Below the pieces are notes generated by a model. It made no database searches and was not told the origin of the DNA. It saw nothing but the letters and a program-made list of their open reading frames with translations. A program made the position numbers and the translations under genes. From positions 1 to 27,800 of the forward strand of contig JAANSK020064464.1 in the NCBI GenBank assembly GCA_011763485.2: a DNA stretch of 27,800 bases, given 5' to 3'. The stretch is from Isoetes engelmannii. Taxonomy: Eukaryota > Streptophyta > Lycopodiopsida > Isoetales > Isoetaceae. Below are positions 1-8,874 of this stretch, one piece after another (position 1 is the stretch's first letter; each line of letters begins with the position of its first letter).

Positions 1-289
1 GCAGTTAGTTATTCAAATATACTTGTTATTTTACTCTACAAATTTTGCGGTTGCGGATAATTGTGTTTAAAATATGCGATTTTTTAGGTTTTCATGTTGT
101 CAAAGTTATAGTCACATTGTGGTTAAATTACATCGTATTTTACAAGTTTCATCAAATTCAACACAAAATGCGTATCTTAGGATGAAAATGAACACAGTGA
201 AAAAATATGGTTATATAGCTAAAATGGCCTATAATAAGCCTATACGACGCGATTTTGGACCAGACATAATCCCAATTTAATTGAATGAT
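1..289. other. AT-rich stretch, no gene seen
   Basis: I see no convincing coding signal, RNA gene or repeat boundary here. It lies upstream of the recognisable part of LTR copy A and may be the decayed beginning of that LTR, since copy B of the same family is about 1580 bp while the alignable part of A is only about 1020 bp. The 68-codon open frame at 74-280 has no recognisable motif. Confidence 0.4.
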
Positions 290-1312
290 GGTTCACTGAC
301 GAATGAACTTAATCATATATGATTAGATTAAATATTTTAGACCTTCCTTAGTATTTCAGTTCATTGCGATGTTGACAAATTACTTTGTGCGCACCTCTTG
401 TGTATTGGAAAGGGAGATAGAGACCCAGAGCCTTCTTAGATGATTTTAGTTCAGCCACGTTAATTCCCAATTAATACGGCCTGTGCATAAGAGTCCGTCT
501 GTCTGTGTGTGGCGGAGCTAGACTGACTAACAAGGAAGACTTGTCCAACTACAGTTGATCCCCTGACGTGTAGCGTGTAGCGTCTATTGAAGGAACATTG
601 TGGACTAAACCTCATACCTTGCGGTTCTGTGTGGGCAAGGTATGGGCCCGAAACCACCTAGGGGATGCGTCGCCTCAGTGGGGTTCAAGTCGTGTATGAG
701 CAATGGCTCTCTAGCTCGCCTATAGTTGGCATGGATCTTCTGGAGAAGAGTGAGATTCTTCTGCCTCATCGAGACTGTGGGAGATGCAACTCAGAAGTAG
801 CCCCTTTGGCTACGTCTCCGACAGGCTAGTGTGAGGCTCCGATACTTGTCAGCCTATCTGCAAAGTATGCACATGAGGGGTGGATGGAGTGTACTACCCA
901 ACAACCATGTTCCTTTGCCAGTCAAATCCATTTGCCATGAATTATGTCTGCAATGGTCTTTGCAGGAACCAAGACTTCAGTTGTTACCCATAAGTCTGAA
1001 TCTGAGTAGGATTTGCCTCATTGCTGTTGATGTATATGCTATTATGATGTGATCATGTTATGGTGATTCTACCCTTCGTGATGACTATATTATTTGATGT
1101 GATGTTTGTGCTTATGTTTATGTGCTTCCGCAGCTAGGTATGTCCCGAGGGAGACGAGATGAATGACATGTCTATTCTTCTCCATTGAATTTTTGCTCAC
1201 CATAAAGAGTCTGACGCCAGATAGACAACCTCATGTTGACGAAGCTGCGCTGGTAGGAAGGAATCTCGTTCCTATACAATCGGGGCATCGTGTACGAGCA
1301 GGGGACGTTTCA
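290..1312 (+). mobile_element. Diverged LTR, copy A, Ty3/gypsy-like family (fossil)
   Basis: This stretch matches the reverse complement of LTR B (2450-4029) over most of its length. Shared blocks include the 12-mer gcacctcttgtg (near 391-402), a block around cctgtgcata (near 480), cagcctatctgcaaagtatg (849-868) with the following 50 nt, tatatgctatta (near 1031), tgcttccgc (near 1124) and the 3' end gggacgtttca (1302-1312), which aligns with B's gggagcgtcaca. Many small indels separate the copies, so the element is old. The 5' end is not resolved and may lie outside the window. No clear primer-binding site follows position 1312. A 10-bp perfect hairpin sits at 613-644. The boundaries are inferred from one alignment by eye. 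Confidence 0.5.
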
Positions 1313-1334
1313 AAGATCTTGGTTGACCAAGATC
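1313..1334. repeat. 9-bp perfect hairpin next to LTR A end
   Basis: GATCTTGGT (1315-1323) and ACCAAGATC (1326-1334) are perfect complements around a 2-nt loop, directly after the 3' end of LTR copy A. It is not a standard tRNA primer-binding site. It belongs to the general excess of short hairpins in the first 5.7 kb. Confidence 0.6.
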
Positions 1335-1521
1335 GAGCGTTGTCCATCTCCTATAGTACTAACTAGTCTAGACTTCCCGAGGAGTTAAAATCCCAAGCAA
1401 GAGCCTCGAGAAATGGGGGAAACTTTTTTCTCCATGATAGAAATAGCGGCTAGCTAGAAGTAGTCAGCAGATACATAGAAAATTTTGAGAAAACAGAAAA
1501 AATTTTGGCCAAATTTAGCTT

Positions 1522-1793
1522 GACCACTCGCACAATGCACAGATGACCAGTTAGAATGATTCTAACTGCCTCCTGACGCATGCTATGACCTTTATTGACC
1601 CCTTTAACTAACATAAATGTCTAATTCGATAGGGTATTCGAGCTTAAAAATAGTCATTAATCTAGAATAGCCTATTGAAACATTACAAAAATGAATAGTA
1701 ATAATAAAATAAAACTCAATTTCAAGGACCACTTGCACCATGTGGAGATGACCAGGTAGAATAATCCTACCTGCCTCCGGGTGCATGCTGTGA
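1522..1793. repeat. Two direct copies of a 68-nt hairpin repeat in a promoter-like region
   Basis: Copy 1 (1522-1589) and copy 2 (1727-1793) align along their full length, starting with gaccact(c/t)gcac and ending near gcatgct(a/g)tga. Each contains a hairpin. Copy 1 has CAGTTAG/CTAACTG (1548-1568, extending inward to a 9-bp stem). Copy 2 has CAGGTAG/CTACCTG (1753-1773). The fourth stem base differs between copies and its partner differs to match. They lie 110-400 bp upstream of a TATA-like box, so a cis-regulatory role is possible but not shown. Confidence 0.6.
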
Positions 1794-1883
1794 GCGATGA
1801 AACCAAAATCTCCCCAAAGAACTAATGTTTGAAGCCGCCAAAGACGAGTTATCAAAATAGTTCAATAACATATTTCCCATAAG

Positions 1884-1915
1884 AAACCCTAAACATTGCT
1901 AAGCCTATAAATATA
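1884..1915 (+). promoter_or_regulatory. Telo-box plus TATA box, plus-strand promoter candidate
   Basis: AAACCCTAAA (1884-1893) matches the plant telo-box, and TATAAATATA (1906-1915) is a good TATA element about 13 nt further on. A start site near 1940-1950 would give a leader of about 70-80 nt before the first ATG at 2020. This could be a host promoter or the promoter of an LTR-element remnant. Nothing here decides between the two. Confidence 0.45.
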
Positions 1916-2019
1916 GACCTCCCGCAAGGAAAATTAAGGTTTCATTTATTTTCGCTCGCCTTGCTCTACCATTGAGCTGAGTTTTAGGCGCCATTGAGGC
2001 GATCCAAACGCCGTTTGAC

Positions 2020-2175
2020 ATGACGCGTACTAAACAAACAACAAAGAAGATTTTCGAGATGAAAGGGTCATTGCCAAGTTCGTACTATCGAATAGAAAGC
2101 AGAAGAAGAGGAAAGGCACTAGGGAGGAAAGGAAAGCGAGACACGTGTGCAACTTGGAGCGCAAAGAGAAGATAG
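2020..2175 (+). CDS. Short ORF with histone H3-tail-like N-terminus, identity unknown
   Basis: The first ATG after the TATA box opens a 51-codon frame beginning MTRTKQTTKK. Seven of these ten residues equal the start of canonical histone H3 (MARTKQTARK). After that the frame is Arg/Lys-rich and bears no resemblance to H3. There is no histone fold, so this is not a histone gene. It may be a chance match, a small basic protein, or the start of a gag-like gene of an LTR-element relic, given its position between two LTRs. Confidence that it is expressed is low. Confidence 0.25.
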   Translation: MTRTKQTTKKIFEMKGSLPSSYYRIESRRRGKALGRKGKRDTCATWSAKRR

Positions 2176-2375
2176 CAGCGAAGGAGGAGGAGTTGAGGGA
2201 CAAGAATAAGGGGGAGGCCACGACAGAGGACGAGCCACCCAAGAAGAAGAAGAAACTGAAGAAGATGCATGCAGTGGGAATCGTCTTCCAAGAAATAACT
2301 TCACTGATGAAAGCATATCCAGAGTACCCAAGAACACCAGAGATCTCTAGGACAGTGGTAAACAAAGTTGTCTAA
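2145..2375 (+). CDS. Charged ORF with Lys-rich run, unrecognised
   Basis: A 76-codon frame in a different phase from the preceding ORF. It is rich in Lys and Glu, with KKKKKLKK at about residues 33-40, which resembles a basic nuclear-localisation-type run, followed by a less biased tail. Composition rather than homology makes it stand out, and purine-rich DNA can give such frames by chance. It ends 75 bp before LTR B. It may be a host exon or a piece of the element internal region. Confidence 0.2.
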   Translation: MCNLERKEKIAAKEEELRDKNKGEATTEDEPPKKKKKLKKMHAVGIVFQEITSLMKAYPEYPRTPEISRTVVNKVV

Positions 2376-2449
2376 TCAGGAGGAGGCAGTATATCCAACA
2401 GGGGAGCAGCCACAAAAGAGGAACCCAAGATAACACTGAAATCCCTGTC

Positions 2450-4029
2450 TGTGACGCTCCCCGACCCTATACGATGCGTCCATCGTATAGATACGGGAAA
2501 TCCCTCTCCGCAGCAACACAACTACTGGGTCGGGCCCTCCGTCTAACTCGGACCACTTGTGATGGCCCAAGTGTCCGAGTCAAGGACACAGAGGTATCAT
2601 TGGCCCCATTCCTCCACTGGGATATCCTATATAGCGGAAGCACGCATACATGTTAGCACCAGCCACAATACATATAAATAATATGCCACCACAAAGGGTG
2701 GCCCATCCATCATCAATACAAGTACCATCATACATCTAATAGCATATACTATGCATGATAAATGAAGGCTCTACCCTGGGCTAAGACTCAATGGAGTCGA
2801 CTGACGGTCAGGGTCTCATGATAACAACAGACGGAATCATGACAAATGGCATTGGCTGGCATAGAACATTGGCTAGGGTAGTCCACTCCATCGGCCCCTC
2901 CTGTGCATACTTTGTAGATAGGCTGATTCATGCTATAATGTGATTGTAGCCTTCCGAATACGCAATTTCCATGCAGTCACCCTATGAGACCTACTCCATG
3001 TTGCATCCCCCGGTCCGATGAGACAGGGAAAGATAAGTTCCTCCCAGGAGCATAATAGTTCCATGTGTGGCTAGAGAGTGTGGCACCCATCAGGCGAACC
3101 ACACCCTTACCCGACTTAAACCCCCAAAATCTATAAGACGAGTTCGCCCGCACCTATCGAGTCCATCTGATCCAGAGGGTGTCAGACCCATACCTGACCC
3201 ACACTCAGTGACCGACTACAAGCCTAGCACACCAAAACGATAGCCAGCCACAGCTGGATCCCGTTTCCACTTCACCATTAAGTCCCTTATATCATGGTCA
3301 ACCACGTGATAACACCTACAGCCCGGTGGGCTCTATGCACAGGCTGCATTTATTGGGATTTATGGGATTCTAGCTAGGAGCATCTACTACAATTCTAGAG
3401 GCTCTTTTAGGTCTCTACCCTCCCTTAATCCCACAAGCACAAGAGGTGCAACAAAGAACTACCATTAATCCATTCATAACCTCAATTGCTCAACAATATG
3501 AGAACTAATCATCCATCTAATCAACCAAGGGTCAATTCCTATCTAGAAACTCAAGCTATCTAGTCTACTAATCGGTATCCTCGCTAGAACCGCTAAACTG
3601 GGAGAGTCTCCATCTTCTTGGTGGTGATGGCTGCTGCTCCTCCTCCAGGCTCCCCCAAATTGACTTGGGGCAAATTGGGGAAGAAGCCCCAATTTGATTA
3701 TGCCATATTTAGCAAGTATCCCTTCCCAATCGATTTGGGCCAAGTGTCACTTATATATTAGTTAATATTAACTAATATAATATTTTAGCCTTTTTAATAT
3801 TAGGTTAAGCCCTAAATTCAAACTAAGTTTTAGGGTTAGGTTTTTCCTGTAATTAATAATGAAGGGTTAGGTTTCCCCCTTATAATTAATAATGAATTAG
3901 CATAGCTAATGTTAATATAACTTAAGTTAACATAATGTACCCCATAGGGTATGGTGACGTCTCGTGACTTGCCGTGTATTATACATTACTTGTATCTATA
4001 CAAGGCGTATAATAGACGGGAACGTCACA
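2450..4029 (-). mobile_element. LTR copy B of a Ty3/gypsy-like element, 3' LTR (fossil)
   Basis: On the plus strand this 1580-bp block starts TGTGACG and ends CGTCACA, a 7-bp terminal inverted repeat with the TG...CA ends typical of LTRs. On the minus strand it is preceded at once by a polypurine tract (4030-4042), so it reads as the 3' LTR of a minus-strand element. Fold-backs mark both termini: CTATACGATG pairs with CATCGTATAG (2467-2490), and a nested stem lies at 3972-4019. A 26-bp palindrome (3754-3779), a 10-bp stem (3671-3696) and a roughly 33-nt tandem repeat (about 3833-3897) lie inside. No matching 5' LTR is found at higher coordinates, so the element is truncated and its age cannot be read from an LTR pair. 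No clear target-site duplication was found. Confidence 0.75.
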
Positions 4030-4042
4030 TTCTCCCCACCTT
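4030..4042 (-). promoter_or_regulatory. Polypurine tract of the LTR element
   Basis: On the minus strand AAGGTGGGGAGAA directly abuts the TGTGACG start of LTR B. This is the expected place and composition for the plus-strand primer of reverse transcription in Ty3/gypsy elements, and it fixes the orientation of LTR B. Confidence 0.7.
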
Positions 4043-4107
4043 AAAAAATGATGTTGTCCTCAGCATCAAGATTTCTCCACGGGGTCAAGAGTTACACACT
4101 CGTGAGA
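4043..4107 (-). mobile_element. Remnant of element internal region next to the polypurine tract
   Basis: The minus-strand reading just upstream of the polypurine tract gives LDAEDNIIF before a stop codon, which resembles the tail of plant Ty3/gypsy polyproteins that ends close to the polypurine tract. I could not recognise protease, reverse transcriptase, RNase H or integrase further upstream, so the element is broken or was a non-autonomous derivative. Confidence 0.4.
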
Positions 4108-4182
4108 TTATAAATTGCATAAAAGTTATCATTTTCAAGATGATCAAGTTTGAAATGAGTTGTAATGTGCAATTTATAACTC
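4105..4182. repeat. Imperfect 75-nt fold-back
   Basis: TTATAAATTGCA (4108-4119) is the exact reverse complement of TGCAATTTATAA (4168-4179). Adding the flanking GAG/CTC gives about 15 bp with one bulge. A second, inner stem pairs TCATTTTCAA with TTTGAAATGA with two mismatches. Size and shape resemble a small RNA precursor, but a chance or transposon-derived fold-back is equally possible. Confidence 0.5.
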
Positions 4183-4545
4183 TTATTGACAAGCATAACG
4201 AGAGATGTTGAACACGGAAGTTGATTGTGGATGGTGACTTGTTCAAAACAAGCACAAGAACTGGACGGTGGTTCATGGCTATACTAGATAGTGACAACTA
4301 ACATCGGTAGCAGATACTAAGTGATAGCGATTCATGCATGATAGAAGAAGTGAAGATTTATTAAGCACAACATGTTATATATATACAAGATGGACTTAAT
4401 ATATTTATCGGTTCCCCTTGATCACACTCAGGGCACTTCTAATTAGGGTTTGCCTATGCGGACTAGCCTTAGATTTAGAGAAGTGTGGAGTTAAGAACAC
4501 CACATATCCATAGCGCAAGATTGGCGTGACTGTTTGGTTGAGGTA

Positions 4546-5600
4546 ACAAGAATTGTAAATTCTTGTGGATAACACCGTCTACTAGATTATGACACGAGAA
4601 AGGGTTACAATTAGAAGTCATCGCGAGATTATACATGATGAACGACATGTATAATACTTGTGGATCCCTGGGATTCCATGATGTAGGCTGGAATTATGAA
4701 CATAGCTATGTTGCTATGTCAAGCAAGCATATATGGTTTTAGACTTTCGAGTAGCTTATCCATGTTATTATTCATTCCAGAATAACAAGGCGTCACGCAT
4801 CACTGTTGGAAAGATCTGGTAGCAGGAAATACCATGCTAATGGTAATATGAAAGATGTTGACTTTAACATCCAGTTGATATTAATGACGGGTGCATGACT
4901 GTACTGAAGACATTCAGGAACAAGAGTAAAAGGTTCTTGACGAAACGTTGAACATGAGGATAATGACGTGTCCATATATAGACATGCTGACTTAGGTATG
5001 AGTTCCAAAGACGGACCGCTCCAGGATAATGCATTATAATTACACGTCCATGTGTAACCCATAAGAGGCAAACTAGACACTAAATTCAAGTCTTGATAAG
5101 GATCAAGACGAGACCTATAGAGTATAAGGGTAAGATGTTGACCGCAACATCTGGTTTATGCTAATTAAAACATGGATAAAGGTACATGACGCATTCGTAA
5201 ATGCCGAGCGGCATGTTACTTGGCGAGGGTGAGAACACAAGCATAATAATATGCTTGTTGATGAGCATACTGGATTAGGTATCTATTCCAAGAGGTAACA
5301 TTTAAGTTACCTCGAATATTTGGATCGGACTATCCCCAAGGTTGTGATAAGGCCATAAAAAAAAGAATGAGGACGACTCTTGTAATTATACCTTGAGGTA
5401 TAACCCCAAAGAGGCTAGAACATACTAAATTAAAGTCCCAGTATAAATAAGGACGAGGTATGTAGAATAAAAAGGTGCTACTACATAAACCAAGGGCAAG
5501 AATGAATGAGACTAATGACATGATTAGTCATGATTATTCACCTGGAATGAAACAAGGTCCCGTTAGAATGGTCACATTTATACATCTTATTTTGATAAGA
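4546..5600. repeat. Array of short perfect hairpins with unrelated stems
   Basis: Perfect or near-perfect stem-loops recur about every 65 nt. Examples with stem lengths are 4546-4566 (9 bp), 4628-4655 (10), 4700-4719 (7), 4830-4845 (6), 4854-4871 (6), 5026-5037 (12-nt palindrome), 5040-5057 (6), 5090-5109 (8), 5133-5152 (8), 5201-5214 (6), 5237-5258 (8), 5292-5313 (8), 5386-5403 (7), 5510-5529 (7) and 5585-5600 (6). Stem sequences differ from one another, so this is not a simple tandem repeat of one hairpin. Several 3' arms run into a cttgtggat-like word. No coding sequence was recognised on either strand. Confidence 0.65.
4851..5465. repeat. Two diverged direct copies of a roughly 300-nt unit
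   Basis: The segments starting at 4851 and 5131 share an ordered set of blocks: aagatgttgac...aacatc(c/t), then (t)taggtat...ttccaa, then taacccc/taaccca-(t)aagaggc, then tactaaatt/cactaaatt, ending with gacgag. The copies are strongly diverged, with hairpins at corresponding places but of different sequence. The unit is non-coding as far as I can see. Confidence 0.4.
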
Positions 5601-5669
5601 CTTGAGTATTTTACAACCAAGAATCCTGAGGGTTGGCTTAGAGGAGAAATATTAAGATGTCTCAATTTT

Positions 5670-6364
5670 ATCATCAACCAAAATATCAATGTTGATTCTT
5701 AATTGCACTTTTTTTTTTTTTTTACCCTAAACCCTTCTTAAGCGATATTTTTTATAACATCACATAAGCCACAACATAATTAGATTCTCGGTTCATTGAA
5801 ACATCATTTCCCTAGTTCAAGATTTCCATGCGTTCTTCTGCCAGAACTAAGAACTGTGGTCCAGCCACAAATATTGGACTCAAAGAGTTCTAAGCAACTA
5901 TTTAGCTTCTATGACAAATCCTGCACGATTCGAAAGTTTAACTATGCAGTTGTGATGAAACAATTTTGGCATGATAACATGACATTTACTCATAGGTCTA
6001 AAGTAATCACGATCTTTATCCACTAGCCCCGCATGACTGCATGCATTAAGGATGATAGCAAATGACACTTCATCTAGTTGGATGCCACTTTGTTTCATGT
6101 ACTCAAAGCGTTTCAAAACAAAACTCAGCATTGCCTTGCTGGGCATATCAAGCAACCATTGTCCCCATGCAACCACATCTTGATTTGCGAGTGTTTCATA
6201 GACTCTCTGAGCTTCCTCAAGACTTCCACAATGGGCATACATATCAATGAGAATGCTGCTCATAATAGAGTTTAGTTGGAGCTCATGTACCATATGGTCT
6301 ATGCATGTCTAGTTGGTCTGTGCATGTATATGCTTACCCAGCATTGCCAAGCTGGGTTTCTAGG
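5670..6364 (-). pseudogene. PPR pseudogene, array unit 1 (PLS class with E-like tail)
   Basis: Minus strand. An ATG-started open frame at 5898-6293 (131 codons) reads ILIDMYAHCGSLEEAQRVYE, then QDVVAWGQW, then EVSFAIILNACSHAGLVD and DYFRPMS. These are successive PPR motifs of a PLS-type organelle RNA-editing factor. Lower coordinates, in other frames, give SNICGWTTVLSS, RRTHGNLELG and VVAYVML, matching the E-region that follows the last PPR in this class. Higher coordinates (to about 6364) give KPSLAML-type upstream sequence. Only two to three repeats are present against ten or more in a working protein. There is no DYW domain and the frame is broken. It is the best preserved of the six units. 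Confidence 0.7.
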
Positions 6365-7138
6365 AAAATCAATAAGATAATCCAATTTATCATCAATTGA
6401 AATATCAATTGCACAGTGCTTTTGCCTCAATCCCTTCTTGAGCTGATATTTGCTTAGATGTTTGATAACAGCACATAAGTCGCAACATAATTAGATTTTA
6501 GATGGATGATTTTATCGAAATATAACTCTACCATAACATCACATAAGCTGCAACATAATTAGATTCTACGTTCATTGAAACATCATTCCCTAGCTCAAGA
6601 TTTCCATGCGTTCTTCTGCAAGAACTAAAAAGTATGGTCCAGCCACAAATATTGGACTCGGAGTCCTAAGCAACTGTTTAGCTTCTATGACAAATCCTGC
6701 ACGATTCGAAAGATTAACTATGCAGTTGTGATGAAACAATTTTGGCATGATAACATTGACATTCACTCATAGGTCTAAAATAATCACGATCTTTATCCAC
6801 CAGCCCCGCATGACTGCATGCATTAAGGATGATAGCAAATGACACTTCAACTGATTGGATGCCACTTTGTTTCATGTACTCAAAGCATTTCAAAGCAAAA
6901 CTCAGCATTGCCATGCTGGGCATATCCAGCAATCATTGCCCCCATGCAAATACATCTTGATTTCAGAGCGTTTCATACTCAATTAGCTTCCTCAAGACTT
7001 CCACAATGAGCATACATATCAATGGGAATGCTGCCCATAATAGAGTCTAGTTGGAGCTCATGCACCATATGGTCTATGCATGCCGGTTGGGCTGTGCATG
7101 GCATGTATATGCTTAGCATTGCCAAGCTGGGCTTCCAG
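6365..7138 (-). pseudogene. PPR pseudogene, array unit 2
   Basis: A direct tandem copy of unit 1, highly similar over its whole length, with boundaries set by the recurring gaaaaacaataag-type junction. Minus-strand reading gives FEYMKQSGIQ, EVSFAIILNACSHAGLVD and DYFRPMSEC, but the region encoding the first PPR helix pair (near 6960-7000) carries a small deletion and the frame is broken. An internal duplication repeats the E-region end: the block with cataattagattcta occurs twice, near 6489 and near 6551. Confidence 0.65.
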
Positions 7139-7831
7139 GAAAAACAATAAGATATTCCTTTATCATCAATTGAAATATCAATGTTGATTTCAATTGTTCA
7201 ATCCTTTCTTAAGCTGATACTGATGTTTGATAACATCACATAAGCTGCAATATAATTCGATTCTAGGTGGATGATTTCATCAAAATATAACCCTACCATA
7301 ACATCACATAGGCCGCAACATAATTAGATTCTAGGTTCAGTCAAACATCATTTTCCTAGCTCAAGATTTCCATGCATTCTTTTCTTCTGCAAGAACTAAG
7401 AAGTGTGCTCCAGCCACATATTGGACTCAACGAGTCCTAAGCAACTCTTTAGCTTCTATGACAAATCCTACACGATTCAAAAAATTAACTATGCAGTTGT
7501 GATGAAACAATTTTGGTATGATAACATGACATTCGCTCATAGGTCTAAAATAATCACGATCTTTGTCCACTAGGCATTTCAAAGCAAAACTCAGCATTGC
7601 CTTGCTGGGCATATCCAACAATCATTGCCCCCATGCAACTACATCTTGATTTGAGAGCGTTTCATAGACTCTCTGAGCTTCCTCAAGACTCCCACAATGA
7701 GCATACATATATATCAATTAGAATGCTGCCCATAATAGAGTAGTTGGAGCTCATGCACCATATGGTCTATGCATGTCTGGTTGGTCTGTGCATGTATATG
7801 CTTATTCAGCATTGCCAAACTGGGCTTCCAG
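7139..7831 (-). pseudogene. PPR pseudogene, array unit 3
   Basis: A third tandem copy. Minus-strand reading gives MLDMPSKAMLSFALKC joined directly to LVDKDRDYFRPMSEC, so about 25 residues of the PPR motif (the SFAIILNACSHAG part) are deleted relative to unit 1. It continues with FLNRVGFVIEAKELLRTR, the helical segment before the E-region. The frame is broken elsewhere. The unit is about 693 bp. Confidence 0.65.
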
Positions 7832-8874
7832 GAAAAACAATAAGCTAATCCAATTTATCATCGATTGAAATATCTTGCGCAGTGCCCTTTGCCTCAATCC
7901 CTTCTTAAGCTGATATTTGCTTAGATGTTTGATAACAGCACTTAAGCCGCAACATACTTAGATTCTAGGTGGATACATCACATAAGCTGCAAAATAATTA
8001 GATTCTAGGTTCATTGAAACATCATAACCCTAGCTCAAGATTTCCATGCATTCTTCTGCAAGAACTAAGAAGTCTGGTCAACCCATAAATATTGGACTCG
8101 AAGAGTCCTAAGCAACTGTTTAGCTTCTATGACAAATCCTGCACGACTCAAAAGTTGTAATTAACAATTTTGGCATGATAACATGACATTCACTCATAGC
8201 TCTGCGGTTTTGTCCATGTTGTAGGAATGCTAAGCTTGAGGACGAAAAACATGCGCTTTTAGAATGCTCAATATTCGATGATTTAAGGGATCAACATGGG
8301 ATCTCTAACATGTCTCTGCAAGATTTGCTTACAATGGACGCACCACTGCTTGGAGACTATCTTAAAGATTACTGGAGCTATAGAAAAGAGTCTTTTGAAC
8401 TTTTTAAATTGATTGATGAGTTTGATGATATCGAGGCATGTAGCCTCTTATCTTAAAGCTTTACATTTTGTAATATGTTTCGCCTTTGGACCTGGGGGTC
8501 TGTCACGGCGTGATTAATTTAAGTTAAGTTAAATAATCACGATCTTTATCCACCAGGCCCGCAAGACTGCATGCATTAAAGATGATAGCAAATGACAGTT
8601 CTTCTGGTCGTGTACTCGAAGCATTTCAAAGCATTGCCTTGCTGGGCATATCCAGCAATCATTGCCCCCATGCAACTACACCTTGATTTGAGAGCGTTTC
8701 ATATACTCTTCCTCAAGACTTCCACAATGAGCATACATATCAATGAGAATGCTGCCCATAATAGAGTCTAGTTGGAGCTCATGCACCATATGGTCTACGC
8801 ATGTCTGGTTGGTCTGTGCATGTATATGCTTACTCAGCATTGCCAAGGTGGACATTGCCAAGGTGGGCTTCCAG
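7832..8874 (-). pseudogene. PPR pseudogene, array unit 4, split by a LINE fragment
   Basis: A fourth tandem copy, about 713 bp without the roughly 330-bp plus-strand insertion at 8203-8532. The part at higher coordinates reads KHIHAQTNQTCVDHMVHELQ and SILIDMYAHCGSLEE on the minus strand. The PPR segment near 8590-8640 is shortened. Sequence on the two sides of the insertion matches unit 1 continuously, so insertion came after the unit arose. Confidence 0.65.
8203..8532 (+). mobile_element. 5'-truncated LINE tail inserted in PPR unit 4
   Basis: The plus-strand reading CRNAKLEDEKHALLECSIFD matches the C-terminal zinc-knuckle region of plant LINE ORF2 proteins (Cys...His...Cys spacing). It is followed by about 50 more open codons, ending at the TAA of tcttatcttaa (about 8455). 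A short 3' UTR follows, ending in a simple repeat tail (taatttaagttaagttaa) instead of pure A. Flanking sequence is continuous with the other PPR units, which delimits the insert to within a few bases. No clear target duplication was found. It differs in sequence from the large LINE at 18-22 kb. Confidence 0.65.

Noticed and set aside
1962-1981. The minus strand reads ctcagctcaatggtagagca, like a tRNA D-arm/A-box.
   Set aside because: No acceptor pairing, anticodon arm or B-box follows at the right distance on the minus strand, so neither a tRNA gene nor a tRNA-derived SINE is supported. It may be a chance match or a relic.
4546-5600. CRISPR-like array.
   Set aside because: There are no identical repeats separated by spacers; stems are all different, and the context is a plant nuclear genome.
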